Source: Eremophila alpestris peregrina (Eukaryota; Chordata; Aves; Passeriformes; Alaudidae). Taken from it: a DNA stretch of 64,000 nt. Below, piece after piece: positions 50,901-61,886 of this stretch (position 1 is the first letter of the stretch; each line of letters begins with the position of its first letter). The position numbers were made by a program, and so were the translations under genes. The stretch lies in assembly GCA_009792885.1 (NCBI GenBank), contig WMCF01000017.1, positions 16,194,072-16,258,071 of the forward strand, in the 5' to 3' direction. Under the pieces are notes generated by a model. It was not told where the DNA came from. It ran no database searches and worked only from the letters and a program-made list of their open reading frames with translations.

Positions 50901-53900
50901 AAAACAGCATGAAAAATCTAGTTTGCATAAGAGATGTGCACCATGTTGATGATAAAAGGGAGCAGATTGGGTGCCCTCTATTTTTTCTCTGGCTCTTTTT
51001 CTCCTCTCTTCATTTTTCTTCGTCTCCCAACCCCAGCTCCAGAGGGTTCATGTGGCAGGATCAATGCAGGATCTAAGGACTGGTGATATTCTTTTTTTCC
51101 CCTCATTTTCTTTGCCTGGGCAAAGCACAGCTATCATATGCTACCTCAAAATTTTGTTGTGTGAAGGTGTGTTGAGGCTTGTGAGCCTTTTGAGGAGTTT
51201 GTTGTGGGAGCTGAGAATTTAATGAAGTGCCCTCTACAGAATTAAGGGCTTGGTAGCCAACATCTTTTCAGTCTAAATAGTGGGCTGGTTGCTGGAGTTA
51301 TGGTGGCTGGATAATGAAAACACAAGGGTTTTGACACGAGGTCCAGTGTTTTTGTTCAGCCTGATGGGAATTTACAAGGAACATCACAACCTTACTGACT
51401 GGTGGTGACACTCATTCCTGCAGTCTGTGAGCTCTGGACACTGAGGGCGAGGCCAGGAGGTGAGTCAAACATCCAGAGGCACAGGCTAGCATCCAGTAGT
51501 TCATCTTGTCTTTTGATATTTGATGTCTCTAAATCAGAGGGAAAGAAAAAATGTGTTGTTAAAGCAAAAGGTCTTAGGCAGCATCAGACAGCATGTATTT
51601 CTAATCACAGAACCAAAGAAAATAAGTGTTCCATTCAGTAAAAATAATCTTTTAGACAGTATAATCACATCGGTGTGGGCTGTGGCATTAGGAAAATATA
51701 TTGGGGTGTCTTTTATTTTAAAAAAGTCCCATAAAACACATGCTCTTTTGTATAGTCATTTTTATATTTGCTTCATTTTTATCTTAAAAACAAGTTATGC
51801 CGCATATGAAGGTATGGGGAAAAATAACATTCTTTAAATAATGCAGTAAATGAACAAGTCCTTCTTTTACCTGATTACATCTCTTCTAATCTCATTTAAA
51901 TACATTAGCTGCTCAATTGTGATGAACTAGAAACATTCCACCCTCTGGTACTGCTTTTTTCACCTTAATGTTAAATTTCTGAATTGTCCCATTCAAGATG
52001 TTAATATGTTTTGTGTTAATTGTTAATAAAATTACATTTGACTTCCAAAATAACAGGTGATTCTAATCTTATTGTAAGTAAGAACTGGTTTGCAAGGGAG
52101 TCTGTGTAGTCCTTAGTCCTTCATTAGCATTGGTGAGTGATGTGCATAGGACTACCAGAGGTAGCTGAGGCTTCCCAGGGGATTTATCTCTCCCTGGCTT
52201 GGTTTATATGCATTTTAATTCATGGTCAAACCTTGACTACCTGTCTACAGTTTCTGTAGCTGGCAACAGCCACCTCTTCCTTACAAATGTAGGGATGATC
52301 CTATTTTTATAATTCATAGTGAATTCCTGATTAAGTTTTCATGCTATTCCATTTAAACTGGTCCTAGATTATCTATTCCTTACAGTGCAGTCCAGCAATC
52401 TATACAGTTGTAAATTTCGTCTGAAAACCCACCATAGATATAAACGTCAGCTAGAAGAGAATTATGCAAATTGTCTTGATACACTCAGCTGTTTTCAGTA
52501 CAAAAATGGTATACATGAATCACAAGTTACTTACTAATATTTTAAGGTCATGGAGGTGCAAAAAGGGATTTTTTACTGATTCTACAGCATATAGCACTAT
52601 AAGTTCAGGTGTTTAGGTACACCTGTTTTATGTTATTATTGCAGAGTAATAGATATTAATATTATCTAGGCATTATCTAAGTGCCCTAGCATTTTTTCAG
52701 AAAGCTCTGCATGTTGCTGTGTGTGCACATACACACCAAGGGAAAAAAAAAAAAAGAGGAGGAAAGAAAAAAAAACGCAAGTCCTATTAGGAAAATAAAA
52801 AATAATGATAATGAAAACACCTTGTCTGGTAAAATTTATAATTAGAAGCTAAAACATAGTAGTACCTGGTTTGAGTGTCTGAAAGTTAGTTTTCAGCAGA
52901 AATGTTTCATTTCAGTTCCTATTTCAGCTGCAGTATGGAGCTGCTTTCTTTAGCTCTGTTCTCCATTAAAGATTACAACTAAATTCCCATAAAGGAGGCA
53001 GCTCTTTAAAGGTGGACTATTCACTTATTTATACCTATTCTTTTTGCCATTTTTCATTGTTTGTGCTTTATATTGAAAAAATAGACTCAGGCTAAAAAAC
53101 TCAAACAGACCAAGAGAATTGGACAGAATGAAATAGTAGGCAGTTTTACTGTAAAGCAGAAAGCAGAAAGATATCATTTTTTCTGCCTCCTCTGCTCCTT
53201 TGAAATGGTTCTCCAAAATGGCTTTCCTGAAGTAATTTTTTTCTTTAGAGCTATAACTGTAGGTATTCTGTCAGCTTCCCCTTTCTTTTGTACAGGTTTA
53301 TAGTTCTCTATAAGCAGAATGCTAAAAGCAAGTACAGTAAAATGTCAGGGCTGAAGTCATTCCATAGCTACGGCAAGTTGCCAGGTTATTTACACATAAC
53401 TCTCAGTATTTGCTAACATGGAAAAATTAGTCTCTCCATGCCTTTAAAAATGTAAGCAGTTGCAATATATAGATGCAAATGGATGAAAATAATATTATTC
53501 AGTGATTATGCTTTATCTAAATCAGACAGGCTAATGATTTTTTCAGATTACATTTTTTGGAAGAGTTTTTATATGCATTCATAAGATAACATTAAAATTC
53601 CATAATTCAGTTGTGTTTTCTCTTCCAGATAACAAATGAAAGATTATCCCTTCACATTAAAATACCCTGAAACAGGAAAACATTATCTGAATTGATAAAA
53701 TGGATGTTATGAACCTGAGCTTTACAGAGTATGCCCTCTAAAAACATCACTTGTCTGAGACACCAGATAAATATCACATATCCTTCCCTAGCCAGCATGG
53801 GAGCACAGGTTTGTCTCATTCAGAAATAGAGCATTCTTAGCTCAGGTGGGAGGCAGCGGTCACACAGTTCTGAATTATTGTCATCTTTATGTGATAGCTC

Positions 53901-54770
53901 AAAAAAATGCTTGAGAATTGGTGATTCATATCATGTGGACAATAATTACTTGTACAATATTCTTCTTAGGTCAAAATTACTAAAGTCATGAGTCTAGATA
54001 TATTGAGGTGTAGATCAGCAAAAGTGATTAACTGGAAACTCCTTTCAGAAGAAAAATATAGTATTTCTGTTTCAAGCAAAAAACAAATATCCTAAGCTCA
54101 TCTGATGCCATTATAATAAATGTTTAAAAGCTCAAGTAGTTAACAGTAGTAGTTAAATTTCTCTCCTTCTGAACAGGTAGAAAATTAATCCAAGAGCCTC
54201 TCTCTGCAAATGTCTTGTTCCCAGTACACAACATTCAATGTGGAGGTTGTGGGCAAAAATATCTCATGAAGTAAAAGTATAGAATAAATGTCTTAAAAAT
54301 TATAGAATGAAATCAGAAGTCAAAAGCCATTATGAAAATGATGCTACTATACTAATGTAATTGTCCTTTTCTAATAGTCACATCATAAACTCCAAGATAA
54401 GCTGATGTTTCACAGTAAAAGCACTGCACAAAATAGTGTTGAGCCATGATTACCTCAGTTGTGCCACAGCACAGGCAGACCTGTGTTTAAGCAATCTTTT
54501 TCTCAACTCATTTTCTCTTATTTATGCTCCCTAGAGAGAATGCAGAAATTACCTTGATGTCTGAGGAATGTTTGAGGGAATATGGAGATATATCAGTGCA
54601 TACCTAACAACCAGACTGAAAATGTATTCAAACACTGGCCTGTGTAACTGGAAAGAAGAAAGACAAATGGAAAAAATGGATACCCAGTTGTCACCCTGAA
54701 TTTTAAGCCTTCTGATAATTCACATAGTCGTAGTGGAGTTTCTCATGTTTTTTTAGGTAAACAACGGGGT
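44956..54770. other. Unique noncoding DNA, no gene recognised
   Basis: Nearly 10 kb without a recognisable gene or interspersed repeat. Simple sequence includes an A run at 45578-45592, a short ATC repeat near 48848-48865 and an A/G-rich tract at 52741-52776. The interval 46240-46620 looks like possible conserved regulatory DNA. A GC-richer patch at 50640-51070 contains the plus-strand open frame 50723-51076 (117 codons), preceded by an acceptor-like 'gtttccacag' (50748-50757). I recognise no family in it. Confidence 0.5.
52741..52776 (+). repeat. A/G-rich simple tract
   Basis: Purine-only run of A blocks broken by G. It is low-complexity DNA without an associated element. Confidence 0.8.
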
Positions 54771-54839
54771 TGTTTGTGTAACAGGTTTTCAATGTTTACA
54801 TTCTTTCTTACTAGGAGGAGAGAGCTTGGCAAGCATTTC

Positions 54840-54998
54840 TGTTAGCCAGTGTGGTTGGAGAGGTAGAGACTTTATTCTCCAATCACACTGGCCGTGGTTA
54901 ATTTGTATATATGAATAGTTTCAAGAAAATAAACTTCTCTTTTCTTTCCTGGGTGTGAATGTGTGTGTCGTACCATTATTTTGTGTAGCAGCGCAACA
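54840..54998 (+). mobile_element. Probable 3' part of an endogenous-retrovirus LTR
   Basis: The segment has the order expected at the end of a retroviral LTR. It runs from a CCAATCA box (54879-54885) to a TATA box TATATATGA (54906-54914) and a polyadenylation signal AATAAA (54928-54933). Then come a T- and TG-rich stretch and a CA end (best candidate GCGCAACA at 54991-54998). TATA and AATAAA are only about 22 bases apart. This is the layout of LTRs with a very short R region, as known in avian alpharetroviruses and some ERVK-like elements. The 5' boundary is not clear. TG starts at 54771 or further upstream are possible, and I see no convincing target duplication. The family assignment is inference. 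Confidence 0.45.
54845..54892. repeat. Inverted repeat, 17-bp arms with 14-base loop
   Basis: The arms GCCAGTGTGGTTGGAGA (54845-54861) and TCTCCAATCACACTGGC (54876-54892) pair along all 17 positions, with one G-T wobble (54854 with 54883). The right arm contains a CCAATCA box and the left arm its near mirror. This suggests paired CCAAT-type promoter sites, or a hairpin in transcribed RNA. Confidence 0.85.
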
Positions 54999-57900
54999 CC
55001 CAGTTTTTACAAATTGCTCCATTTGAGCCAGCTTATCCCGGAGCTTGCACAGCAGTGCTGTTGCTTTGGTGAGGAGAGAGTCACACAGACAGGCACTGGC
55101 AGGAGCTGTAGGTATCCCAGCCCCAGCCAGAAGGCTTGGCTCTTAGTGCTATGTCTGCTGCTTGCCCCTCCTCATCTCACATGTTCAACCCCTCTCCTGC
55201 AGCGAAGACTCTCCAGTCAGAGCTTTCTAACCCTGAAGCTTAAATTTAGTTCCCAAGTCATCTTTAGGCTTTTACATGATTAACAAAAGTGCTGAAGCCT
55301 GAGAGTTGCTGCTATAATCGGGTCAATTCCTACTTCCTGAAGCTGCTAAATCACAATAAACATCCCTTTGGCCAAAACTTTTTTGCTGACAGCCGGTGAT
55401 GGGAAGAAGGAATGTGCTTATTTATATTCCACCTTCTCCCCTTACACATACATAATGCACTTACCCATAAGCAGCATTCCATTATTTCTCTGCTAATCCT
55501 TCACTGGGAACTACACTGGGCAGACCCACAGGCAGCTAGATGCCTCTGAGATGGGCAAGGTTGCCTTGTGCTTGGATGGCAATTTTTTTATTCCTCTCAT
55601 GTTACATCACCTTTCACAACTGCAGATAATGCATGTTGACAAAGCATAAGGTTCTCTTTCTATTGCTTGTTTTTGTTACCCATTCATTGGCTCAGCCTGT
55701 CCTCTCAGACAGGCAAAACTGCAGGAATACAGCTGTACTGTACCAATGTAATTACTTCTTACTTGTAGAATTTGCTTCTTGATCAGTAAAGTATATCATT
55801 AAATGTCTACATTTTCCAGAATAACTTTGACTTCATTTTTCTTCAAAAATATGTTCTATTTTCTTGTGCAAAATGTACAATAAAAGGTGCAATTATTGTT
55901 AAACAAATAAAATCAGTGACAGCAGCATATTACTTTAAGTAGATCAACTCTCTTTATAAAAATAATCTTTAGAAAGTTTTGTCATTATGTTAAACAATTG
56001 TATGTGAAAGACTCTACTGAAAATATGAAAGCTCATCTATGTAAAAAAAATTCCTGCAATGTTTTTCTCAAAACCTCTTAGACAGTCAAATAATTTCCTC
56101 AACATGTCAAGAAAACAAGTGTTGTATTTTGAAAGTGTAATTTCTATAATAAGAATGAAAATAAAAATGAGAAAAGCATATTGACATCTTTGCAATGCAT
56201 GAGATCTTCTTCTCTCTTTTTCTTGGCAATTTGAGAAATTACAATATTTAACTTGGAGGTTTGGGAGAAAATTGTTTCTTGCAGGTTCAAAGAATTAACA
56301 AGATTCCAACTGTTGCAGTTTCAATGGTGTTTCTTTAGTTCTACACATCTAACAGAATAGACCAAGGAAAGTTCCTGTCTTTCCTTTTATATATTAAATT
56401 TTCAGATCAAGGTATGAGCTTAGAGACTTTCCAGTATAAGGGGGAAAAAGAAGAAAAAAAAAGGAGAAATAAAAGTTTAAAAATATCAATTCTTCATAAG
56501 AACAAATTTTACTGGCAATACTATTAATCACACTTTACTTGATTCACTCATGTCTAATTCAAGCCGAGGGGAATGGGATACGTCTCAACAGCCCCATTTG
56601 GGAACACTGATGCTGTCAAGGTCGACACCACCAGAATGCTTTCCTTACCTAATGGAACTCAACATTTATTTCCTTTTTCAAATGGCATTTATCACTGATG
56701 AATGCAGCCTACATTTCATTCTGGAGATGAAAGGTTTGATTTAAAGCTTGTCCGGGGTCTTTTTATCAGGCTGGGTGTGCTTTGCTTGGATCAGGCCCTA
56801 GGTCTTCTGTTTACCTCTGGTCAAAGAGAATATGACAGGGGGTTTTCCCTACAGACACTCTCCCTAGGGAGAGGAAGCTGTGTTCTGCCTTTGGGCTGAC
56901 CTTGATAATTGATATGCCCTTTTCAGGGGCAAAGCACAAATGAACAGAACAATACTCCTTGGAAGCCCTCAGTTCCAAGCTGAATAATACATCTCTGATG
57001 TCTGCATTCCAAAGACTTGCCCACATTTCCCTAATTCTAAACAGAGTTTTTTTCAGAACAAGGCAAAATGTATTAGTTGGGTAGCTTGAGGTGGTCTTAA
57101 ACAAGAGCAGGAAAATTAAGTCTACCTTTTTGCATATTTTTGACTCCTTTGTTGGTGCATCTCTCACCTCCCAATGTACTCCACAGGAACACTTCTCATT
57201 ACAACAAAAATGTTTAATGTCAGGTTTCCTTGCATTTGTTCTCACTATGACCCAGTAGTTCAAAAACATACTTTTCTTCTTAGCACCTTTTGTATCTCCA
57301 AGAAAACTCATTTCAGATATTGACAATACCCATATCTGTACCAAACGAGTCATATAAACTTTTTCTGTCCCAAAACATCGTAAAAGCTTTGTATCCACTG
57401 GATAAAAGTACAGTTAAGGAAATTGAATATAGTCTCAAGTGACCAACAGAGACGTTTGCAACACAGTCCATAGGGATTGATAGTCACTAAATTGAAGGTG
57501 TACACCTAAGTTTCTAAATGGATAAGATATAGAGCAGGAAGGGATGCAAGGTTAAGTTGCCAACAAATCTGTTCCATAGCCCTAGAGACAGTTGTCAATC
57601 ACAGAGTGGTTGATCCAGCAGGCACTTCATTGTTGTTCCCACCACACCTCTTTGCAATGCAAGAGGGAGAAAACACACCCTGTAGTGACAGAATTGGGTG
57701 TTCTTTTAGCCTGAAATAAAATATAATGAAATACAGTGGCAATTGGGCATGCCACAGAAAAAGCATCATCTGAGCCAGAGCAGTTATAGCTGGAGCTTTG
57801 TTAAACAATCTCACTTCTTTTTTGGAGCTTTCCACTATATACCAACCTGAAAAGGTAAAATATTACTACTTAAAATAGAAGCAGTGATAGCATATGCCAT

Positions 57901-58098
57901 GCACAGCAGAAATTTCAGGACTTGCACATATATAGCCACGAATAAGAAAAAGAAATGTATATCAGTTGGGATTTTCCATGATTGTATTTTAGCTCTGAAA
58001 ATATTATCTGTACATAACACATGAATAAAATAAAATTTAAGATACTAGCAGCTACAGTCTCACCAAAAAAAGTAATTCTAATTCTTTTTACATTTTTT
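54999..58098. other. Unique noncoding DNA
   Basis: No gene recognised. The longest open frame of the window lies here on the minus strand (56811-57398, 195 codons) but shows no known family (see findings). The stretch 56545-56780 retains several CpG sites and looks like possible conserved DNA. Confidence 0.5.
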
Positions 58099-58216
58099 TG
58101 AATAAGACTTTGATCAACCTGGTCTGTTGGAAGGTGTCCCTGCCCATTGCAGGGGGGGCAGAAGTAGATGATATTAATGGTGCCTTTCAACAAAAAGCAT
58201 TCTGTGATTCTATGAT
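58099..58216 (+). mobile_element. CR1 LINE 3' end, short copy
   Basis: About 118 bases of CR1 tail. It reads 'gactttgatcaacctggtc' (58106), 'tgttggaaggtgtccctgcc' (58125), 'attgcagggggggcagaag' (58146), 'tagatgatatt' (58165), 'gtgcctttcaac' (58179) and the end 'gcattctgtgattctatga' (58197-58215). It is the subfamily whose tail reads 'gtccctgcccatggcaggg', distinct from the 37890 copy. It is heavily 5'-truncated. Confidence 0.85.
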
Positions 58217-60534
58217 AATTTTACAGAGCACATTTTTTATGTTATGTTATTGTTATTTTTTTCACTTTGCGTTTTCTTAAACCCTGGGCAACTTTTGACC
58301 AACACCATAATTACCAGTGATGTTTAACCAAGAATTTTTCTGACAATGTAGATCACTCTGAAAAGCTCATCTGTTTTTCCTTATGTACCATGTACAGCCA
58401 ATGAAATCATCCCATGGAAAGTTTAGCCACGTGCCATGGCTCCTGTTTTTTGAGTCTTTCCTGCTGTGCATGCCCACCACTAAGAAATAAGAGAAGAATA
58501 AAAAAACATAGCTATGAATATATGGATTCCTTCTTCCTTCATTCATTATTTAAAGAGTGGGATTTATATTGAGGAAACCATTCCTAAACCACCAGCTCCT
58601 CCCCTGCCCCCTCTGATGAGAGACAAAAGTCAGAGGTTGAGATAAAGACAATGAACTGGAAACAGCAACAAGATAAGAAAATGAACCGTAACAGCAAAAA
58701 TGTCAATAACAAAAATGTTCAAAGATAGGATGATTTACATGGAAAGTGCTTACCAAGCCCAGGACAATGAAAAAACAATGAAAGACAGACTCTCAGTCTG
58801 CCACAATTTCCCACAACAGGAAAAAAATGCCTTTTCTTCCAGGAGGTGGGAGAGGGGGAGTCCCTTTCTCTCATCTCTCTGGTACTGAGGTAAGACTGGG
58901 GTCTTGGCCACATCAGCACAGCTCCACATGGTTACTGCAAAAAAATTAACCCTGTTGCTGGCCAATATATTGCTATGGACATACCGTACATATAGACAGC
59001 AAACGACAGCTTTAGAGGTTCAACTAATTTTTCAGCTGTGGAGGGAAATGTAGGACATGGAAGAAGAGCTACATCAAACTGCTGGGGCATTCAGTGAAGT
59101 CTGACAAGCAGAGCCCACAAAAACCCCCAGCCTTAGTTTGTCAGCTGATTGCTATTCACTCATCAGGGGCACTCGTTGCAGCAGCCACAGCCCTGTGAAC
59201 AATGTGGCACATTAGAGCTAAATTATGCACCAACACCCTGATTTATGGCTAAGAACTGTACTAAATTAAGTAGAAATTCTAAATTAAGGAGAAAATCGGG
59301 AATTAAAAGGCAAGGCTAATCTATTAGGAAATCATTTGCTAACCATCAGTATTATGGGAAATGGATCTAAAAATAAAGCCCCGATGGAAAAATATATAAC
59401 TAATGCACAGGATTTTTGAAATTCAAGAACTGTTGGAAAGTTTAAGGACTCCCTAGGGCAGATGTGCTTCCCCACCCTCAAATAATGGATAATTAACTTA
59501 AACTTTTACAACTAAGATTTTGACAGAGCTGAATGTTAAGATCTTTGGAAACTGATACAAAATCATAATAAATCTTGGAATACTGAGGAAATTCCAGAGT
59601 AGTCAAAGTAAGCTAATTTTCTTCCAATATTTTAAAAGGCTACATAGTGACTCAAGTAATTATAATCCTGTCATCATAGCATCATTTATAGGCAGAAGGA
59701 TGGAACAATTGGTATGAAGCTCAATTAATTTAAAAACTAAAGTAAGATAATAATTTAATTTATATCAATCAGATCTTGTCAAAATAACATAATATGGGGA
59801 GAGTTTTTTTTAGATTTCTAAAGAGGCTGATAAAAGCACTAGTTTTAATTTAATATGCCTCAGCAACTATGTATTTTTACTTGGTACTAAAATTGATATT
59901 ATATAAAAGTAATGGAGCAGAGATTAAATAGTAAATGAAATAAAATCAGGCCAACACATCTCTAAAAATAAATGTAAAGGATGGAGCATTTATAACTTTT
60001 ATACAAAGATTGATTCTTAACTCTAATTTTTTTTCTTTTTTAACTATCTGAGAGAAACTACACTTGTTTTTTTTGCGGTCAAGTTGGCGAACAGAAATAT
60101 TTATGATTGAAAATAATAAAGCCAGGCCACTGATATTGAACAACAGATATTTCTTAATAAATTTCTTATTAAGTTTATGTATCCATTAAAAAAATACAGG
60201 ATCATATAATTATGAAAAGATTGCTAGCTCTACTTAAATGTTTCTGAGAAATTTCAGTGTTTCTCGTCAATAAAGAGATATAATTTAAAGAGTGACATAT
60301 AAATGACTAATTCAGAACCTGAACACATAAGTAGAATCCTAAACCAGAGAAATTAAGTTATACAATTTCCATTTATGACATCACATATCATCTTTTGGTT
60401 ACCTTCAGATTTGATATTGATAACTAAATATGTTTATTTATAAACTGGAGTTTTTCAGAAAAATCACAGGAAAGCCGGAATAATTGGAAACGAGTAATGA
60501 TTTTTTCATTCTTTTGGCAGCTGGTTTTGTTATT
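58217..60534. other. Unique noncoding DNA
   Basis: No gene recognised. The interval 59120-59270 has a base pattern suggestive of conserved regulatory DNA (see findings). Minus-strand open frames at 58719-58965 overlap each other and have no family resemblance. Confidence 0.55.
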
Positions 60535-60535
60535 G

Positions 60536-60586
<51 letters not shown>

Positions 60587-60587
60587 T
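60535..60587. repeat. TA dinucleotide microsatellite
   Basis: About 25 TA units, broken once by an extra A near 60544 and ending in ACACACAC. Likely length-polymorphic and prone to assembly error. It creates spurious Tyr-Ile repeat frames on both strands. Confidence 0.95.
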
Positions 60588-61814
60588 GATGGGATCCAGG
60601 AAATCCCTGTCTGCTTCTTTTTCTGCTTACCATACCTGTCACATAAACATCTCATGTCCCCAGCTTGAAACAAGAGAAATTCATATTGGTTACAAGAGAC
60701 TTTTTTTCTAAAACAGTAAGAACTTTATGAGTGTTGGAAGCACAGCATTAAAGGAGGACTATTTTCATTAAATTTTTTATTCAGACTATTTTTTTTTAAT
60801 ACAATATATGAAATAGTTCAGAGATCAATTTAAGAAGCTTCAGTGATCTGGGTGATATTGAAGAAATCATGTTCAAGGAATTTCATGATTCACCATTAAA
60901 ATCTATTACATTAAATTAAATCTTATAAAATTTGAGGAAGATGGCTTCCTATTGATCTTCCTTGGTCTTGCACTTCCTGCACTGTTTGTTTGATTTAATA
61001 GGCTTCATATGCATAAGAAGGCTTAACATACAAAAAAACTTCATTAGACCTAAGGTTCTTTCTTCTAGCAAATAGCATTTTCTAAGAGCAAGCCCATTTT
61101 TCTAGAGAGAAATGGGGATATGATTTAACCATCTGGAAAAAGAACATTGCACTCCTATGAACTACACAGCCTTTCTTCTGTTTTTTGTGGCCAATTCCAG
61201 GGCTATTTAGCTCTCATTTTTGTAATGGGAAGTCTTAATAAACTTTCCTTTTGCAAGGAGTAGTTATACTTTTCCACTCCAGTTATTCTAATTTAGCTCT
61301 CTTTCTTTTCTTCCTTTTTTTTTTCCCTGAGATTTTCTCTTGTATTTAGAATAGTTCAAAACACAGTGAAGACAACAAGCTCTCTGAAATGGAAAGCTGC
61401 AATACACAGAAAACAAGATCACAGCTATTAGATTGCCACATCAATCAAGTTTGCTAGTCTAGATAAAGGCAGTCAATAACAAGCTAAATGCATGCTCCAT
61501 AACACAATTAATTAAAATTAAAATTCCTGCAAAATAATTAAAATTATTGCAAAACCATGGTGCAGTTGTTTGCAACACTGGAAATATCATCCAGCCACTC
61601 AACACATACAGGTGTCTGAATAGTCCAGAGTAGAGCTAGTGTCATTGAATATGGTCACAGATTAGGGGATCTCTCCACTTATTGCACCAAGTCTCTGTGC
61701 TTGTTCACTCTCTTCAGAGGAAAACTCTGAGGCGATATTTGGGACAGACATAGAAGCCCAAAGACTCTTGCACTGAGCAGGGATTCTGTTACCATCTGAA
61801 GGAAAGCTGTGGTG
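60588..61814. other. Unique noncoding DNA
   Basis: Nothing recognised; AT-rich with short T runs. Confidence 0.55.
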
Positions 61815-61886
61815 GAGCAGCAGATTGTAGAACAGGACGCTTCCAGAAGGGAGCAGCAGATTGTAGAACAGGACGCTTCCAGAAGG
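61815..61886. repeat. Perfect 36-bp tandem duplication
   Basis: Two adjacent identical 36-base units (61815-61850 and 61851-61886), each starting GAGCAGCAGATTG and ending CTTCCAGAAGG, with GAG of a third unit following. On the minus strand the unit is 12 codons, so an open frame (61789-61992) carries the repeated peptide PFWKRPVLQSAA. Perfect identity suggests a recent duplication. There is no evidence the frame is translated. Confidence 0.95.

Noticed and set aside
50723..51222. 117- and 83-codon plus-strand frames after an acceptor-like CCACAG
   Set aside because: Low-complexity Ser/Leu/Phe-rich translation from pyrimidine-rich DNA, no recognised domain and no partner exon.
57597..57640. 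ATCACAGAGTGGTTGA resembling a reversed CR1 tail
   Set aside because: The match covers only about 16 bases and the following sequence does not continue into CR1.
60424..60711. Open frames with Tyr-Ile repeats
   Set aside because: Translation of a TA microsatellite.
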